From Fagopyrum homotropicum (lineage: Eukaryota; Streptophyta; Magnoliopsida; Caryophyllales; Polygonaceae): DNA of 64,000 nt. The stretch lies in contig BSWB01000005.1 of NCBI GenBank assembly GCA_033239125.1, forward strand, positions 17,847,447 through 17,911,446. The letters are read 5' to 3'. The translations under genes were made by a program, and so were the position numbers. The notes under the pieces are model-generated. The model saw only the letters and a program-made list of their open reading frames with translations. It had not been told where the DNA came from and made no database searches. Position 1 is the first letter of the stretch. Each line of letters begins with the position of its first letter. Below, piece by piece: positions 9,926 through 21,532 of this stretch.

Positions 9926-11730
9926 TAATGACATGATTTATGACGTTAGTTTAGGCATTCATTTAGATAGTTTTTCCCATTATTCATGCATGGTTTGGCA
10001 TTAGTTCATGACATTTACGCTTAATTCATGCATATTCTCGAAATAGACGTCTACACGAACTCTTGTCGGTTTTGTAGGTATTTTGGGGAGATTTTGGAGC
10101 ATAATCAATACATTCGAGGATCATTCCTCGTGATGACACACATTCGGACTCTTTAAGGAGCAAGCTAGGAAAAAATGAGAACACATAGGACCTTGTTGGT
10201 GCATGTCTTGCACCAACTCATGGCTTAATGATCCAAAGAGAGCTGAACAGGGAATTCCACGGTCCAGAGGCAAAAATATCGACCGTGGTTTTGGCCATGG
10301 TTTTCTCTGGACGACTTTGACACGTGTCCCACGATCTCTTTGCCCGACCCTTGCTCTTGGTGGAGAATATAAGTGGTCCTGCAGGCTGTTGCTAGGGGAT
10401 GCTCCCACATTCTCTCACACATTATCATTATCCACATTGGGAATTCTTGGAGGAGAAGAAAAACACTCTCATTTTGGAGGATGAACAACACATCAAGATA
10501 GAGATTTAGAGTGAACGTTTGAGTGATTTTTGAGTAATTTTTGTTGAGGACATTTGAAAACATTGTAAGGAACGTTTTGGAGTTGAGTTTGAAGGGTTGT
10601 AAGTCTTGTTTCATCTCATATTCAGCTAAGACTACTTGTTTCTTTTCACTTTCATTTCATTTTCTTGCTAAGGAAGCCATGAAGGGTTGCTTGTTGAGTT
10701 TGAATCTTAAAATGCATGTTGTTGGCTAAATAGTTGTGATTCTAGGGTAATGTAATGATGGTTATGGCTTGGGCTATGAGAGAATAGACTTGAATGTACC
10801 TTTGGATGATTTGCTTGCTCGAAACCTAACCTCTGATGGAAACCACGACCTGTTCTTGTGAAATCTCGACCGTGGCTGTTTGATCAGGCCGTGGTTTGTT
10901 CTGTTGTGCTTGTATTGATGAATCTGAATGTTAGGATGTTAGATTTTTGAAATCCTAGTGTTTGTTAAGCATAATCTATCTTAGGGTGACCTAATGCTAG
11001 CAAACTAAGTGAGGGAAGAGACTTACTCGGTAATTCTTGATCTTAGATATCAAAGATAATGAACTCTAGGTAGTACTGAGCCTCACAAGCCGCTATTGGA
11101 CTGAGTGTGCTGGGATTGATGCTTAGGACTTGCCTTCCCAAGACTTACCCGGTAAGGAGAGGCTTGAACCCTAGATAGCAATCCGGTTTGTGTAGAATTC
11201 CCAACCTTAGGCTCCTAGAGACTTACCCGGTAATAGGACATTAGGTGCGGGATTAGTGGACCATGAGACCTACCCGGTGATTGATCCCATTTGAGAAACA
11301 CCCTTTTCCAACATACCGTAGCTTGTCCAAGGTTGATTAGAAGCTTGAGTCCAATGCCATAACCGGAAGTCCTAACCCCTAGAATCCGCTTTTCTCTTTT
11401 TGATCACATATCTTGTTCTTGTGTTGTTTGTTCGTATTGCTAGTTTGATTTATAATATTGCATGATTTGTGATCTTTGCTTGATCACCACAAAAACCAAA
11501 CCCAAAAATATCATGATTTTCATTTCTTTATTTCCTTCTCTTTTCTTAGACTAGATTTGCACTATTCATGATCACTTGTTTGATTTGATTTCACCTTAGT
11601 CTTCGTGTTCGACCTCAGAATACTATCCTTGCTACAAAACGACCCATACACTGTACGTTCGCTAGGAGTTAGGAGAATATATCGAGTTATAAATTGTAAG
11701 ATTTTTGTGCTACACGTTTCTAGCGTAACA
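9926..11730 (+). repeat. 3' LTR of the gypsy element
   Basis: This is a direct copy of 589-2383. It starts TAATGACATG (TG mutated to TA) and ends GTAACA. It retains the CCACG/CCGTGG motifs (10257-10310, 10843-10900) and the four GACTTACCCGGTAA copies (11020-11280). Substitutions and small indels relative to the 5' copy show age. Confidence 0.92.
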
Positions 11731-11734
11731 ATTG

Positions 11735-12051
11735 ACCACTTGATAAGTTTATGTGTGAACTTGGTTGTCAGAGGCTAGCCGTATTTCATGAGTGTCATTA
11801 TGTTTGAGAGAAAGTTACTCTACAATAATTTGTTAATATCTTGACCAAACCTTTAGGGGAGGTCCAATATCATTTTCTTTCATTCAAGTTGGATCTTATG
11901 ATTTTTCTACGAGTCCAATTTATGTGGGACTACTGGATATATGTTTAACATATTGGTGGGGGAGTCATGAGCCGGAGTTATGAACCGGGTTCATGGAGTA
12001 GTTGCAGGGATGTTAGAAGACAAAATGGACTTGACTACGATGATGTTATAT
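11735..12051. other. Unassigned sequence right of the gypsy element
   Basis: No open frame, RNA gene or LTR pair is visible. A GGTGGGGGAG purine run near 11964 resembles a retrotransposon polypurine tract, but no LTR start follows. Confidence 0.3.
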
Positions 12052-12465
12052 AGTAACTTCACCGTAAAGTTCAATAAATTTCAACCCTTAGTCAAAATCA
12101 AGGAAAAATCAAGGGCTAATACAAGTACTAACAACAAAACTATAAAAAGGTAATATGATCTTTTTAAAATTAAATGACGTATAATTTTCTAATTGCCATT
12201 AATTTACAAATCGCCCAAATTAAATCTTGAGAAGATTAAGGTAGTAGGGTAACTTTTTTTTTTCTAAAAAACAAATTAGGCCCCTATTATTTTACATTTA
12301 AAAAAAAAGATAAATTAGTAACTAAGGATATATTTTAATTGACAGTTACTAAATTAATGGAAGTTATTTATTTGGTAAAATTAATTAAGCAATAAAATAG
12401 GAGATCAACTAAAGAAGGTAACCGTGAGATTTTTCAGTATTATATATCCGCCATTATCGGAAGAC

Positions 12466-12903
12466 TGACTTCCTTCAATTCGTCTTTGTCGTCGTATGAC
12501 GTCCTCGCGGTGACGTATCCGCTACCCTACCATCACCGACGGTTCCACCGCCATCACCCACGGATCCACCGTCACCGTCCGCCACGCTTAGCCTGAAGAG
12601 ATCGCCCATAATTCCGAACCCCGCCAGAGTATAATCGATTCGATATTTCGACGACTCAACCCTTCTTCTTCGTCGACATCGGCTCCACGCCGAGGTCATG
12701 CTGTGCGGGAGGCCGTAGATCCTGCTTTGGCGATTGCCACGAGAGGGAGAACGAGGTGGAGTCGCGCTATCCTCAACAACCACCTCAAGTTCAAGTTCAT
12801 GAAGAACAAGAGATCAAGAGCAACCATGATGTCCGCGGCTAGCGGTGGAGGCCGTTCGACGGTGAGCAAGCCGAGATTAACTTCAGTCGCCATAGTCAGG
12901 TAT
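12466..12903. other. GC-rich gene-like fragment, possibly captured host exon
   Basis: The GC content is clearly higher than in the AT-rich flanks. On the plus strand 12703-12918 is open (ATG, then a basic stretch [17 protein letters not shown]), and the patch ends in CAG|GTATGA at 12897-12903, a good plant 5' splice site. On the minus strand 12783-12475 is also open. I do not recognise any protein family in any frame. It could be a first exon captured by a transposon, or part of a host gene whose remainder is lost. Confidence 0.35.
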
Positions 12904-12908
12904 GATAT

Positions 12909-13220
12909 ATTCGGATAGGGGTTTATTATGTACATATGTTGCTGATTATGTACATATGATGCTGCGAAAATATTACTAAAAAACTATATATGTACCAAAT
13001 ATGCAGTTTGTGTACATTCGGATAGGGGTTTGATGATACACAGACATATTTTGTGTGTACATATAACATGATGTCGATTAGAATATGTACAGTTTTTGTG
13101 TTTACATGTACATATGTTTGCAGTCTCTAGTGATTATGCAAATTTTTTCTTGCGAAAATTTTATTGACTAACTATATATGTACATATATTTGTAGTCTTT
13201 GAGATTATGTACATATGTTG
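12909..13220. repeat. TGTACA-rich degenerate repeat
   Basis: TATGTACATATG-like palindromes recur about nine times. A CGGATAGGGGTTT block occurs twice, about 107 bases apart, marking two imperfect larger units. No gene is visible. Confidence 0.6.
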
Positions 13221-14261
13221 TTGCGGTAATCAAGATTGATTCAATATCGTCGCCATGGATGAACACAAGTTGGAAAGGACGAACATTCCGAAAAATATTT
13301 TGAATTCTTTAATAAATGGAGATATTTTGATTCCCTTAATAAATGGAGAGAGAAATATATTTACTTTCTCTTTTTGTAATAATTAGTTGCTTAATACATG
13401 GAAAGATAAAGATTGATTTCCTTATTATTCCTCCTTTTATTTTAATAAATCTTTTTTTATATAAATTAGAGGGGCTTATTTTGTACCCATTATTAACTTG
13501 GGGCCCTTTATATGCTCATGGTTACAAAACATATTCACTCCCCCATTTTACCCTTAAATCTTCTCTAACTCTCGATATTCTCTTCCCCATAAACAATCGT
13601 TTTCTTCTAGGAATGATTATTTATCCGATACCATCGTGAACAAGCTACAAAGTACATTAATTTGTAGTTTTTTTAGTAAAATCTTATCACTTAATTGATA
13701 CTATGATCTTCTTCGTATTGAAGAATGACAACGAGTCAAGGACGGATGCTAAATTTTGGTTACTTGTTCATCAATGTTTAGGTAAGAAATGAATTTTCCT
13801 TAATTTGAGACGATCATGTTTTAATGGAATGGATTGGAGGCCTCACTTCTTTCATTATTAAATTGAAGGTGATTATCAGAGAGGAGAAATTGAGAAAGGA
13901 AGAGATTGAGAGGAGTGCGACAACCATCAAGTTTAGGACGTGCAACTAGATTGCTTCGATTCAATCTTCACCGGTTTTAGAATCACTGCTAAATTGAGGG
14001 GTAAGAAGACGTTTTGGGATCAGTGTGGATTGGAACTAGGCAAGGAGAAGGAGGAGTAAGATGGTATATATGCTAATTTAGAGGAAAAGATCTAAGTGGC
14101 TTTGTTTTTCATTTTCTTTAAAATAATTAATTTTAATTGGTAAAAAATATCTTAATATTTAAGGGTTGAGATATGCTAAAATTTATAGTGAAGTAAATGT
14201 CTAACTCTAGTGGAACCCTTAATTAAAATCAAGGGGTAAGATTGCGGTTTTACCGTTGGGT

Positions 14262-16192
14262 CGACTCATCTTTTACGGCTGATTTTTGGATATGTTGAAT
14301 TTTACCGTTGTAGTTGATACAACCTAGTTGAACATACCAAAGTTGGGAGTCGATATGTTGAACTTTACTGTTGGGCCGACTCATCTTTTGCGGCTGATTT
14401 TTGGATGTGTTGTAGTTGATACAACCTAATTGAACATACCAAATTTGGGAGTCGATCCAACAGTTAGACTGCAAGTTATGAATAATGAAAGTTGAGATTG
14501 GTTTTTTTTAGAATTTCTAGAGATTTCTGAACTTATGTTGACATCAGATTTGAGACATGATTTAGATAGGTTAGACTGATCGTTTACGGTTGATTTTGGG
14601 ATATATTGTAGTAGATATATCTTCGTTCAACATATCACATTTGGGAGTTGATCTAATGGTTATGTTGTAAGATATGAATCATGGTAGTCTAGATCAATTT
14701 TTGGAATTCCTGGAGATTTATGGGTTTATGTTGACGTCAACTTTGAGACATGTTTTAGAAAGGTTAGACTCAAATTTAACGGTCAAAATTTGGCTATGGT
14801 ACAAAAAGGATATGATAGTTTGGTTTAAAGTTGGAATCATTGAGATCCAACGGTCGGATTTCCAAATATAAGATGTCAAGCTTGATGGATATTCAGGTGT
14901 ACCCATAATTTTGGTGAAATGGCTAAGTATGGAAGATGCTCATTGTGGATGACAACTTTGAAGAATAGTATATGGTTTTTGTGAAGGAATATGGATGAAC
15001 TATTTTAACTAATCGAGAGTTAGTATGACATAGTATTCCCTGTATTTTGTCATAACTTTTACAAGATGTTTAAGATATGGGTTGTCGAAGTTGGGCCTTT
15101 GGCTAGTTTTTCTTTGGAAGCAAGAGAACTTAATAGTAAGTTCTGAAAGTCCAAAAGACTTTCAAAACTCGTGGTAGATTGATTATCATTATATCATGTT
15201 ATAAGACTATACCTTGAGATCTAGAGCCTTTTGGCCTCTTCCATAATTTTAAGAAAAGTTAGGGGCAAAATGTAAATTACCTTAAAATGCGACTAATTTT
15301 GTAAATACTTTTTGACTTGTCCATTCTAGCCATATACGCCTTTATAAGAACTTTCTAATACTTTGATAGTTGGGTAATTGGACGTAGATTTGACTAGGCA
15401 ATTGGGATCACTTACCTACGAGGTCTTGAAGTAGAAATAGTCGAGCTTTTGACGAAATCAGGTAAGTGCTATGGACTAACTTAGCTAACTTTCTAAGCAC
15501 TAGTCTAAGTGCTATGATAGTGGCGTGCCTTGATTGTTAATAACAACTTGAATAGGATGACATTACTTTTCTTTAAGACCCAAGTGTATGCTTGTATGAT
15601 TCATGACATGTGAACCACTCCGATCATGGTATACATGGAGGGTCTCTAGAACTGGTCCACCGTATATGGTGATATGCATAGAATCCACTCCTGCAGGTGT
15701 ATACGGGGACAGAGGAGGGAGGTTGTAGACCTTCCGTGTTACAACATATATTGAATTTAGATTGAATCACCTAATGAAGATAATAAATGAACTTTGTTGT
15801 GAAAGCATGCTTATGTGTTTACTTACTACTAATGACGTGTGTATGTGCTATTGTATTTCTTAACTTTGTGACTTAGCTTGGTTAGGTAACGGTTTTTACA
15901 GACATGGTTGATAAAATTTGTACATGATAAGAAGCTATGAAGTATTCCGTAGAGGGTGGTCAGCCGAGTCCACATACTAGCCAGGATAGGGTTTTCTTCA
16001 CGGTGGTTGCATTCATGTAGTGAGTTTGACTTTAGAAACGTCACTAAGTAAGCTTATGAAAAATGTTGTCTCATACCATGCATTTCATGACTTTATTATT
16101 TCCACGTGTTCAAAGTTATCGATTTGTTTGTTATACATTTGTGCCTTGTTGAAAGATCAAGTGAAATTATTATCAAGTTAGGGTTGGGACCC
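14262..16192 (+). repeat. Diverged Tekay-like LTR, left part
   Basis: From about 15400 to 16192 this aligns by eye with the 3' half of the LTRs at 36565-39843 and 33820-34954. Shared blocks are the ATGATAGTGG region, the TATACGGGGACAGAGG region, a GGTAACGGTTTT block and the CATTTGTGCCTTGTTG block. 14262-14720 holds three imperfect units of about 115-200 bp starting GGCTGATTTTTGGAT or GGTTGATTTTGGGAT, like the repeats at 37780-38230 in the complete LTR. It breaks at 16192 where another element has inserted and resumes at 24317. I did not find the 5' boundary. Confidence 0.65.
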
Positions 16193-17501
16193 TGATACGG
16201 GGTTAACCATATTAGATGACATGATCTTTTGACACGAAAAGACTCGATAGAAATACTAAATAGAAAGAAATATGAATACATGATGATCCGATGATGGGAT
16301 TGATCGATAGTATGATAAGGTCGAACCCTAAGCAACAACTCGAAGCACAATAAGCGCGTACTAGCCTTACGACACAACCAAATATCATTCTGTAGAACCC
16401 TTCCGTACAACCAGACACAAAAGGGAGTGATGGTCCCTAGAGCACAAAGAGGTATGCCTGTGAAAAGTTGAAGCACCCTACTTAAGGCGCACAAGCAAAA
16501 CACACTCAAACAACTCTAAGCTAAAATTTGAATAAGACGTCTCTCACTCTCAACTTCCCAAGCATAAGGCCATAAAAATCGGTTGTAACTAGCAAAAACC
16601 GAAAAGTAAAGTGTTTATTCAATTTCAGGTTAAAAAATAAGAGGCTCGAGATCTCTATATATAGGGTGTGGCTTGAGTTTGGGCTTCAAGTAATCCGACT
16701 TAAAGAATCATTTCATATCGGAAATAAGATATGATCTTGTGCTAGAAAAATAATAAAATTACGATCAATCTCTAATAAGATAGGTCTTCAAAGACTAGTA
16801 TCTCTAGAAGATATGGTTCAAGTCTTTATTTAAGCTTCTCCATTAGAAGACTCAAATTTTGCAAGAAATAAAATGGCATGGGAAGAAACTAACCCATAAT
16901 TAAAAGATGTCTTTGTGCGATAAATATAAAATAGGGAAGGCCGAAACTCATAACACTTGGACTGAAAAGTAGCCTTGGATTGATGTTTAGATAAAGTAGA
17001 TGCATGCTTGTCCCGGGCGTGCATGGCTGGCCCGAAAGTGGTTCATGCATGGATGACCCGGGGGCTTCCTTTTTGGCCTTGCATGGCTGAACTCTTCCTC
17101 ACGTACTCTCCTTCTCCTTAGTTTATGTGCATGGTTACATGATCTTCTAGCACACGTGAATCTATAATGTTTTAGTTTAGAATTGATGCATCCTCTCTTT
17201 CTTCCACACATATACTTGCATGGAAAGATGGCTTTCCTGCATACGTGGATCTTGCTACATTCCATCTCCAATAAGTGGTCTTCACTTCTTCATTAGAGAT
17301 GATATTCATTTCTCCCTCAAGGATGAGCATCATCTCCTTCCGAGGAATGGTCCAGGAAGTGGTCTTCTTATGCCTTCTAGAAATGGTCTTCGTTTCTCTG
17401 TTGGTGATGTTTTTCCATTTCTCTCCTAGAAATGATTTTGATCCATCCTCTTCTCCTCCTTAAAGTGTTCTTCATTCCTTGCCTCCTAACGTTTATAGCC
17501 A
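16193..17501 (-). repeat. 3' LTR of the minus-strand gypsy derivative
   Basis: Read on the minus strand it runs from TGGCTATAAAC to CCGTATCA. It matches 22990-24315 along its length with moderate divergence and indels, including the TGATACGGGG terminus and the block of evenly spaced TTTCTCTCCTAGAAATGAT-like sequence near the far end. Confidence 0.82.
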
Positions 17502-17503
17502 TG

Positions 17504-17641
17504 TCCTTGAAGCGAGCTAGGTCAAAAGATGCTCCTTCATCGACCCCTCATTCTTTTAAAGGATTCGACCATGAATCTGATATGTCTTGGCCGGTCTTTA
17601 TTAGGGGCGACATCCACGAATATATAACACCTATTAGATAA
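17504..17641 (+). other. Short open frame of unknown origin next to the 3' LTR
   Basis: From the ATG at 17502 a plus-strand frame reads MSLKRARSKDAPSSTPHSF and continues to a stop at 17641. It is antisense to the element that surrounds it. I do not recognise it. It is probably chance or a remnant of the element's 3' region. Confidence 0.2.
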
Positions 17642-18009
17642 AAATATAATGCAATATAAGAAGTGTGTATACTTTTAGGAGACGTTTCGGCAATAAAGTC
17701 TACAGAAAAAATACTACTCCAAGTGAAAACATTACACAAGGTCATAAAAGTCTTTTATAGCCTCACATGTCAACATTATAGAACAAGTAATAGTAATATC
17801 ATTCCATGGTATCATCATGCACCATTTATGTGCTACCCTGAGGTCCTTAATTATAGCATATAAGGCATATAAGATGTCTAGGAATATGTTAAGCATAAAT
17901 CTTAAGATAGCTAGTGTGAAAACATATATCAATATGGGTATCATGTCCTATGATCCTCCAAATGGTATGAAAGATATAATCATGACGACTTAATAAAAAA
18001 TAAGGTATA

Positions 18010-18776
18010 TTAAGAAACAAAGAACAATATATCATAAGACCATAGACCATTGTTCTTAACATCTTCAACTTTCTCTTTAGCCAAGCTTCTCGTGTGAAGT
18101 AAGGTTCTTCCCATCACAAGAGAAACAAGGCCTTTAGTCATGAAACATATAAATTCAACAATGAATCCAAGCACCACAACTAAATCAGAATTTATATGTG
18201 AGGGTTTAAAAAATTCAGCACAATCCTCTTCATACTTAAGAGAATTATCATGCTCAATTAAATCATTAGTTGCAACATTATCCTCAATAAAATCAACACG
18301 TAACACATGAGGCAAATGGTGATAAACATAATTATGAAGAGATGAAATTGATTAAGCACAAGTATGATCAAGATTGTCATCTAGCATCCTAGATTCGATA
18401 TTTCTGTTCTTAGGATCCGAAAATTCAACAACACTATTAATAAATCCAGCATGTAAGACAAAAGATGTTATTATTAATATTATCAAAACTATTAATAAAA
18501 ATGTCCCATAAATCCAGTAAGTTAATGAACATGAGTAATAGGTTTGACATTCATAGTAATAGGCATGGTAAAATCAACATACCTATAAATATATGACATA
18601 AGAATGATATTCTTAGAAGAAAAGGCATTTTCAATATTAAACTTTACAAAATCAGTATGTACACCAAGAAGTTTAACATCATCAAGGTGTTCATTGATAG
18701 GGGTAATTAAATCATCATAGGCAATATAATCAACATGCTCCTTAAAAGACTCCTTAAAATCACCAAAATACATCAT
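18010..18776 (-). pseudogene. Unrecognised ORF remnants inside the gypsy derivative
   Basis: Two minus-strand frames, 18776-18522 (84 codons) and 18315-18010 (101 codons), lie between the protease and the 3' LTR in different phases. Both are rich in Asp/Glu and hydrophobic residues (for example HVDYIAYDDLITPINEHL and SDLVVVLGFIVEFICFMTKG, the latter possibly a membrane segment). They do not look like RT, RNase H or integrase. They may be a decayed extra ORF. Confidence 0.3.
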
Positions 18777-18857
18777 ATGATCACAAGATGTTTTAATAAT
18801 TTCCCCAACAATGAAATAATCTAGTATTATATGCTCATCATTTAATTTGACCTATTA

Positions 18858-19520
18858 TTATTTATGAGATTCGTTACCAACTAACTCTTTATCATCATGA
18901 TCAGGTTCATCTAACTTCGAGATAAAAGGTGTATAATCACTCCTTGTTGGGGTTGTGGTAACCTCAATTACTATAGTGTTTGACGGTGACGAAGATGAAC
19001 TACAAGTAGGAGTTGTAGGAGGCGACACATGAGGTTGAGGTTTTGGACTTGGGTGCACCTTGTTCCTTGCTTCCTTTGTAATCTGGGATTGCTTCTAGTC
19101 TTGTTCTTATTTTTGGAGAGCAACAATCTGACCAGGGCTCATGGGCGTGAGGGTTAGCGATTTTCCTTGGAATTTCAAACACGTACCTATTAGTATTCCC
19201 TTTATGAGTAGAGTCCTTGTCGTGTTGTCATGGGTGGCATAGTAACATGTGGTTGCATAGGGGCAACGTCACATAGGACGTTGTCAGTGTATCTCCCTAT
19301 TCGGAAGGAAACCTTGACTTGCTTGCTGATGATCACTTCTCTACTTTCATGCATGCAGGCTAGCTTGTATGGGCCCAAGTGGTCTAATTGTTCCAACTGT
19401 AGTTTATCCACCATTTCATTACTAGAAATATAACAACTGTTATCGATGATAACAATGCAACACCTGCCTTGCACAAGGAATCTATTACGGAAAATGTTAT
19501 CATGTTGCTATATTCCGAGA
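18858..19520 (-). pseudogene. gypsy aspartic protease (broken)
   Basis: On the minus strand 19474-19202 reads GRCCIVIIDNSCYISSNEMV and then LGPYKLACMHES and VSFRIGRYTDNVLCDVAPMQ. This is the protease of the gypsy type that carries a C-x-IIDxGS active site and the CDVVPM block. The active site here is DNS rather than DSG/DGS. After a stop at 19202, NRYVFE at 19178 and, one frame over, SLTLTPMSPGQI follow, as in the family. A Ser/Pro/Thr-rich tail ends at 18858. It is frameshifted and inactive. Confidence 0.78.
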
Positions 19521-19812
19521 GGCTCTTTATTTCTAGGAGAGTCCTTTCTCCAGTTCTTCATGATGTCCTGTTGAGGATCTTGCATTTCTATTTGTTTTGC
19601 CTGCAAGACAGTTGATAAGAATGACAAACGCTTTAGGTTAGTAAAATCAAAACTACTCACTGATGGATTTTCTCTCTTTTACCCCTCACTGTTTGTGTCC
19701 TTTTCAAGCTTATCTTATCACATTTGCGAGGTTCTCCTGCAATTGACAAGTAAGGTTTTCCAACAAAATACAGTTTATAATACGTTCATGACTACAAACG
19801 ATAAAATAGGGG

Positions 19813-21527
19813 TGTTAGCATGAAATATTATGATATTTTAGGCACGTTTTCTAAGTGTATTTGATCCATATTGATAGTCATTGATTGAGCATTGATGCAT
19901 TTGTGAGCTAGTTTATCTGTAATGTCGATATAGAGATCTACACAAGCTTTACGTTGATTATAGGTAATTGAGAGCTATTTCCGAACGGAATTGAGCAAGG
20001 ATGGAGTTTGATGGAACATGTCCATGAATTGAGGACATTCCTAGGAGCTAAGGGAGTGCCAACTTGAAGGATGCACGAGACTAAGAAAGAATCACGTTCT
20101 AGCCCTAAACCACGCTCTAAAATACGGCCGTACTACATTCCACGTTCAAGTCCACGGCCGTGGAACCATGGCAAGGGAAGTGTGGTTCATTCCAGCAACT
20201 TCTACGGCCGTGGAGGAGTTGTGTCAAACCGTGTTGATTTCCACGCTCTAAATTACGGCCGTGGAATCTTTCCACGACCGTGATCTTGGCGATCTTTTTC
20301 GCCACACTTTAAGCCACGATCTCCTACACAATTGGGCCGGGCCGATATTTTATCTTACACTGTAAAAGGACGGACGAAGAGAGATTCCGTCACCTTCGCT
20401 TACGCATAGACGCATCTTACGCTTGTGCTTGGAATTGCCCTAATTTCGCATTTGGCGGAGATTGTGTTTGAGAGATTTTGACGCTCTGTCATTGGGATTC
20501 CCGGATTTACGGAAGGATTGAAGGTTCGGAAGATTGTTCGCAAGGAGATTTCGCTTCTTGTTTAGGTTTGATTTAGAAGACGGATTGACATCCCGTTCTT
20601 CCTTCTTATCTAAGATTGTGATTGTTTGTGCTATTCCGAATCTAGTGACGATTATTGTTCTTGATTGTGACTTTGAGATTGATTTGAAAGTTATTGAAGG
20701 TTTTCGGAAGTTTTCATCTTTCAATCTTTTAAACCTTAAATTTGATATCAATATGACTATTGTTGGCTAAAAACCCTTAACAATTCTAAGGTGAAGGGTT
20801 GATAGTTGTGGCTTAGATGATGATAGATCGATCGTAAACAGATTGGACCCTGAGAGTTGGAGAGAATCGACGACAACCCTAATCCACGGTCTGTTCTTGA
20901 GCTTCCACGGTCGTGGAACTCAAGAACTAGCCGTAATTTTGTGTTAAGTTACGAACTTGCTTTTACTTTAATCCAAAGTTAAAGATTTGCTTTAACTTAG
21001 CCTTGACTTGCCTTTTCTAGGTGGTAGTGAAGCCTCAACAACCTCTACCTCGATTGTGAGTGTCACAACCTTAATCGGTTTAGTTAGTCTTGATCCTTGG
21101 ATTACAAGTTTGGGTATTTGACATTAATTCTTACCTTTAGAACCTTTCTATATTGAAACCTCAACAACCTTTATAGAGAGTGTCTTGTAGGTGAGTCATA
21201 TAAGGTTTTTGGAACTTCACCGTACGATTACCTTACATTAGCATACCTTTGCATATCTTAACTCTGTCCTTATATCATTAGTATATCTTGAATCGATTGC
21301 CACAGTTGGATTCTTGGATCTTTAGGATTGTTGTTTTCCCAATAATTCGAAAAGCTCTTACATTTATTCGCTTGATAACCTATAATTGGATTTAACCCCC
21401 CAAATCCCTGTGTTCGATACTCTGGAATTCTTGCTTAACTATATCGATCCGTACACTGCGGGTTCGCTTACTTGATTCTAGTTTTATAAATTTAAAGCTT
21501 ATTTGCACGCACGCTAAGTGGCGAACA
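19813..21527 (+). mobile_element. Solo LTR, family related to the 589-11730 element, TSD AGGGG
   Basis: The segment runs TGTTAGCATG...GCGAACA and is flanked by a perfect 5-bp duplication, AGGGG at 19808-19812 and 21528-21532. No internal region is present, so the element was reduced by LTR-LTR recombination. The LTR layout parallels the first gypsy element: a start with a TATGATATTTTAGG block, CCACGGCCGTGG motifs, a CTGTTCTTGAG block after a CCACGG, and a GTACACTGCGGGTTCGCT block near the end. At least six CCACG/CCGTGG palindromic motifs lie at 20110-20285 and two at 20893-20925. Confidence 0.92.
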
Positions 21528-21532
21528 AGGGG

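Larger units (their letters stand above)
589..11730 (+). mobile_element. Ty3/gypsy LTR retrotransposon, Athila/Tat type, full length but coding-dead
   Basis: Two direct LTRs of about 1.8 kb bound a 7.5-kb internal region with, in order, a tRNA-Asp primer site, gag, protease, reverse transcriptase, RNase H, integrase and a polypurine tract. The PR-RT-RH-IN order identifies Ty3/gypsy. The FMDDF active-site motif in RT, the absence of a chromodomain after integrase and the tRNA-Asp primer point to the non-chromoviral Athila/Tat group. There is no env-like reading frame in the 1.7 kb after integrase. A 4-bp ATTG occurs before the 5' LTR (585-588) and after the 3' LTR (11731-11734) and is the likely target duplication, although gypsy elements usually make 5 bp. 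The LTRs differ visibly at several percent by eye, so the insertion is not recent. Several stops and frameshifts make it non-autonomous now. Confidence 0.93.
12052..14198. mobile_element. Candidate old DNA transposon with degenerate terminal inverted repeats
   Basis: The 39 bases at 12052-12090 match the reverse complement of 14160-14198 at 29 positions, ending in an identical CAACCCTTA block. Inside lie a GC-rich gene-like patch (12466-12903), a TGTACA-rich repeat (12909-13220) and AT-rich filler. There is no transposase. The arrangement resembles a non-autonomous Mutator-like element carrying host sequence, but I found no target duplication and the boundaries are approximate. Confidence 0.4.

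Noticed and set aside
12475..12783. Host gene on the minus strand
   Set aside because: No family match, no splice or start context, and the opposite strand is equally open.
14250..14474. Minus-strand ORF with an internal repeat
   Set aside because: It is a translation of degenerate LTR repeat units.
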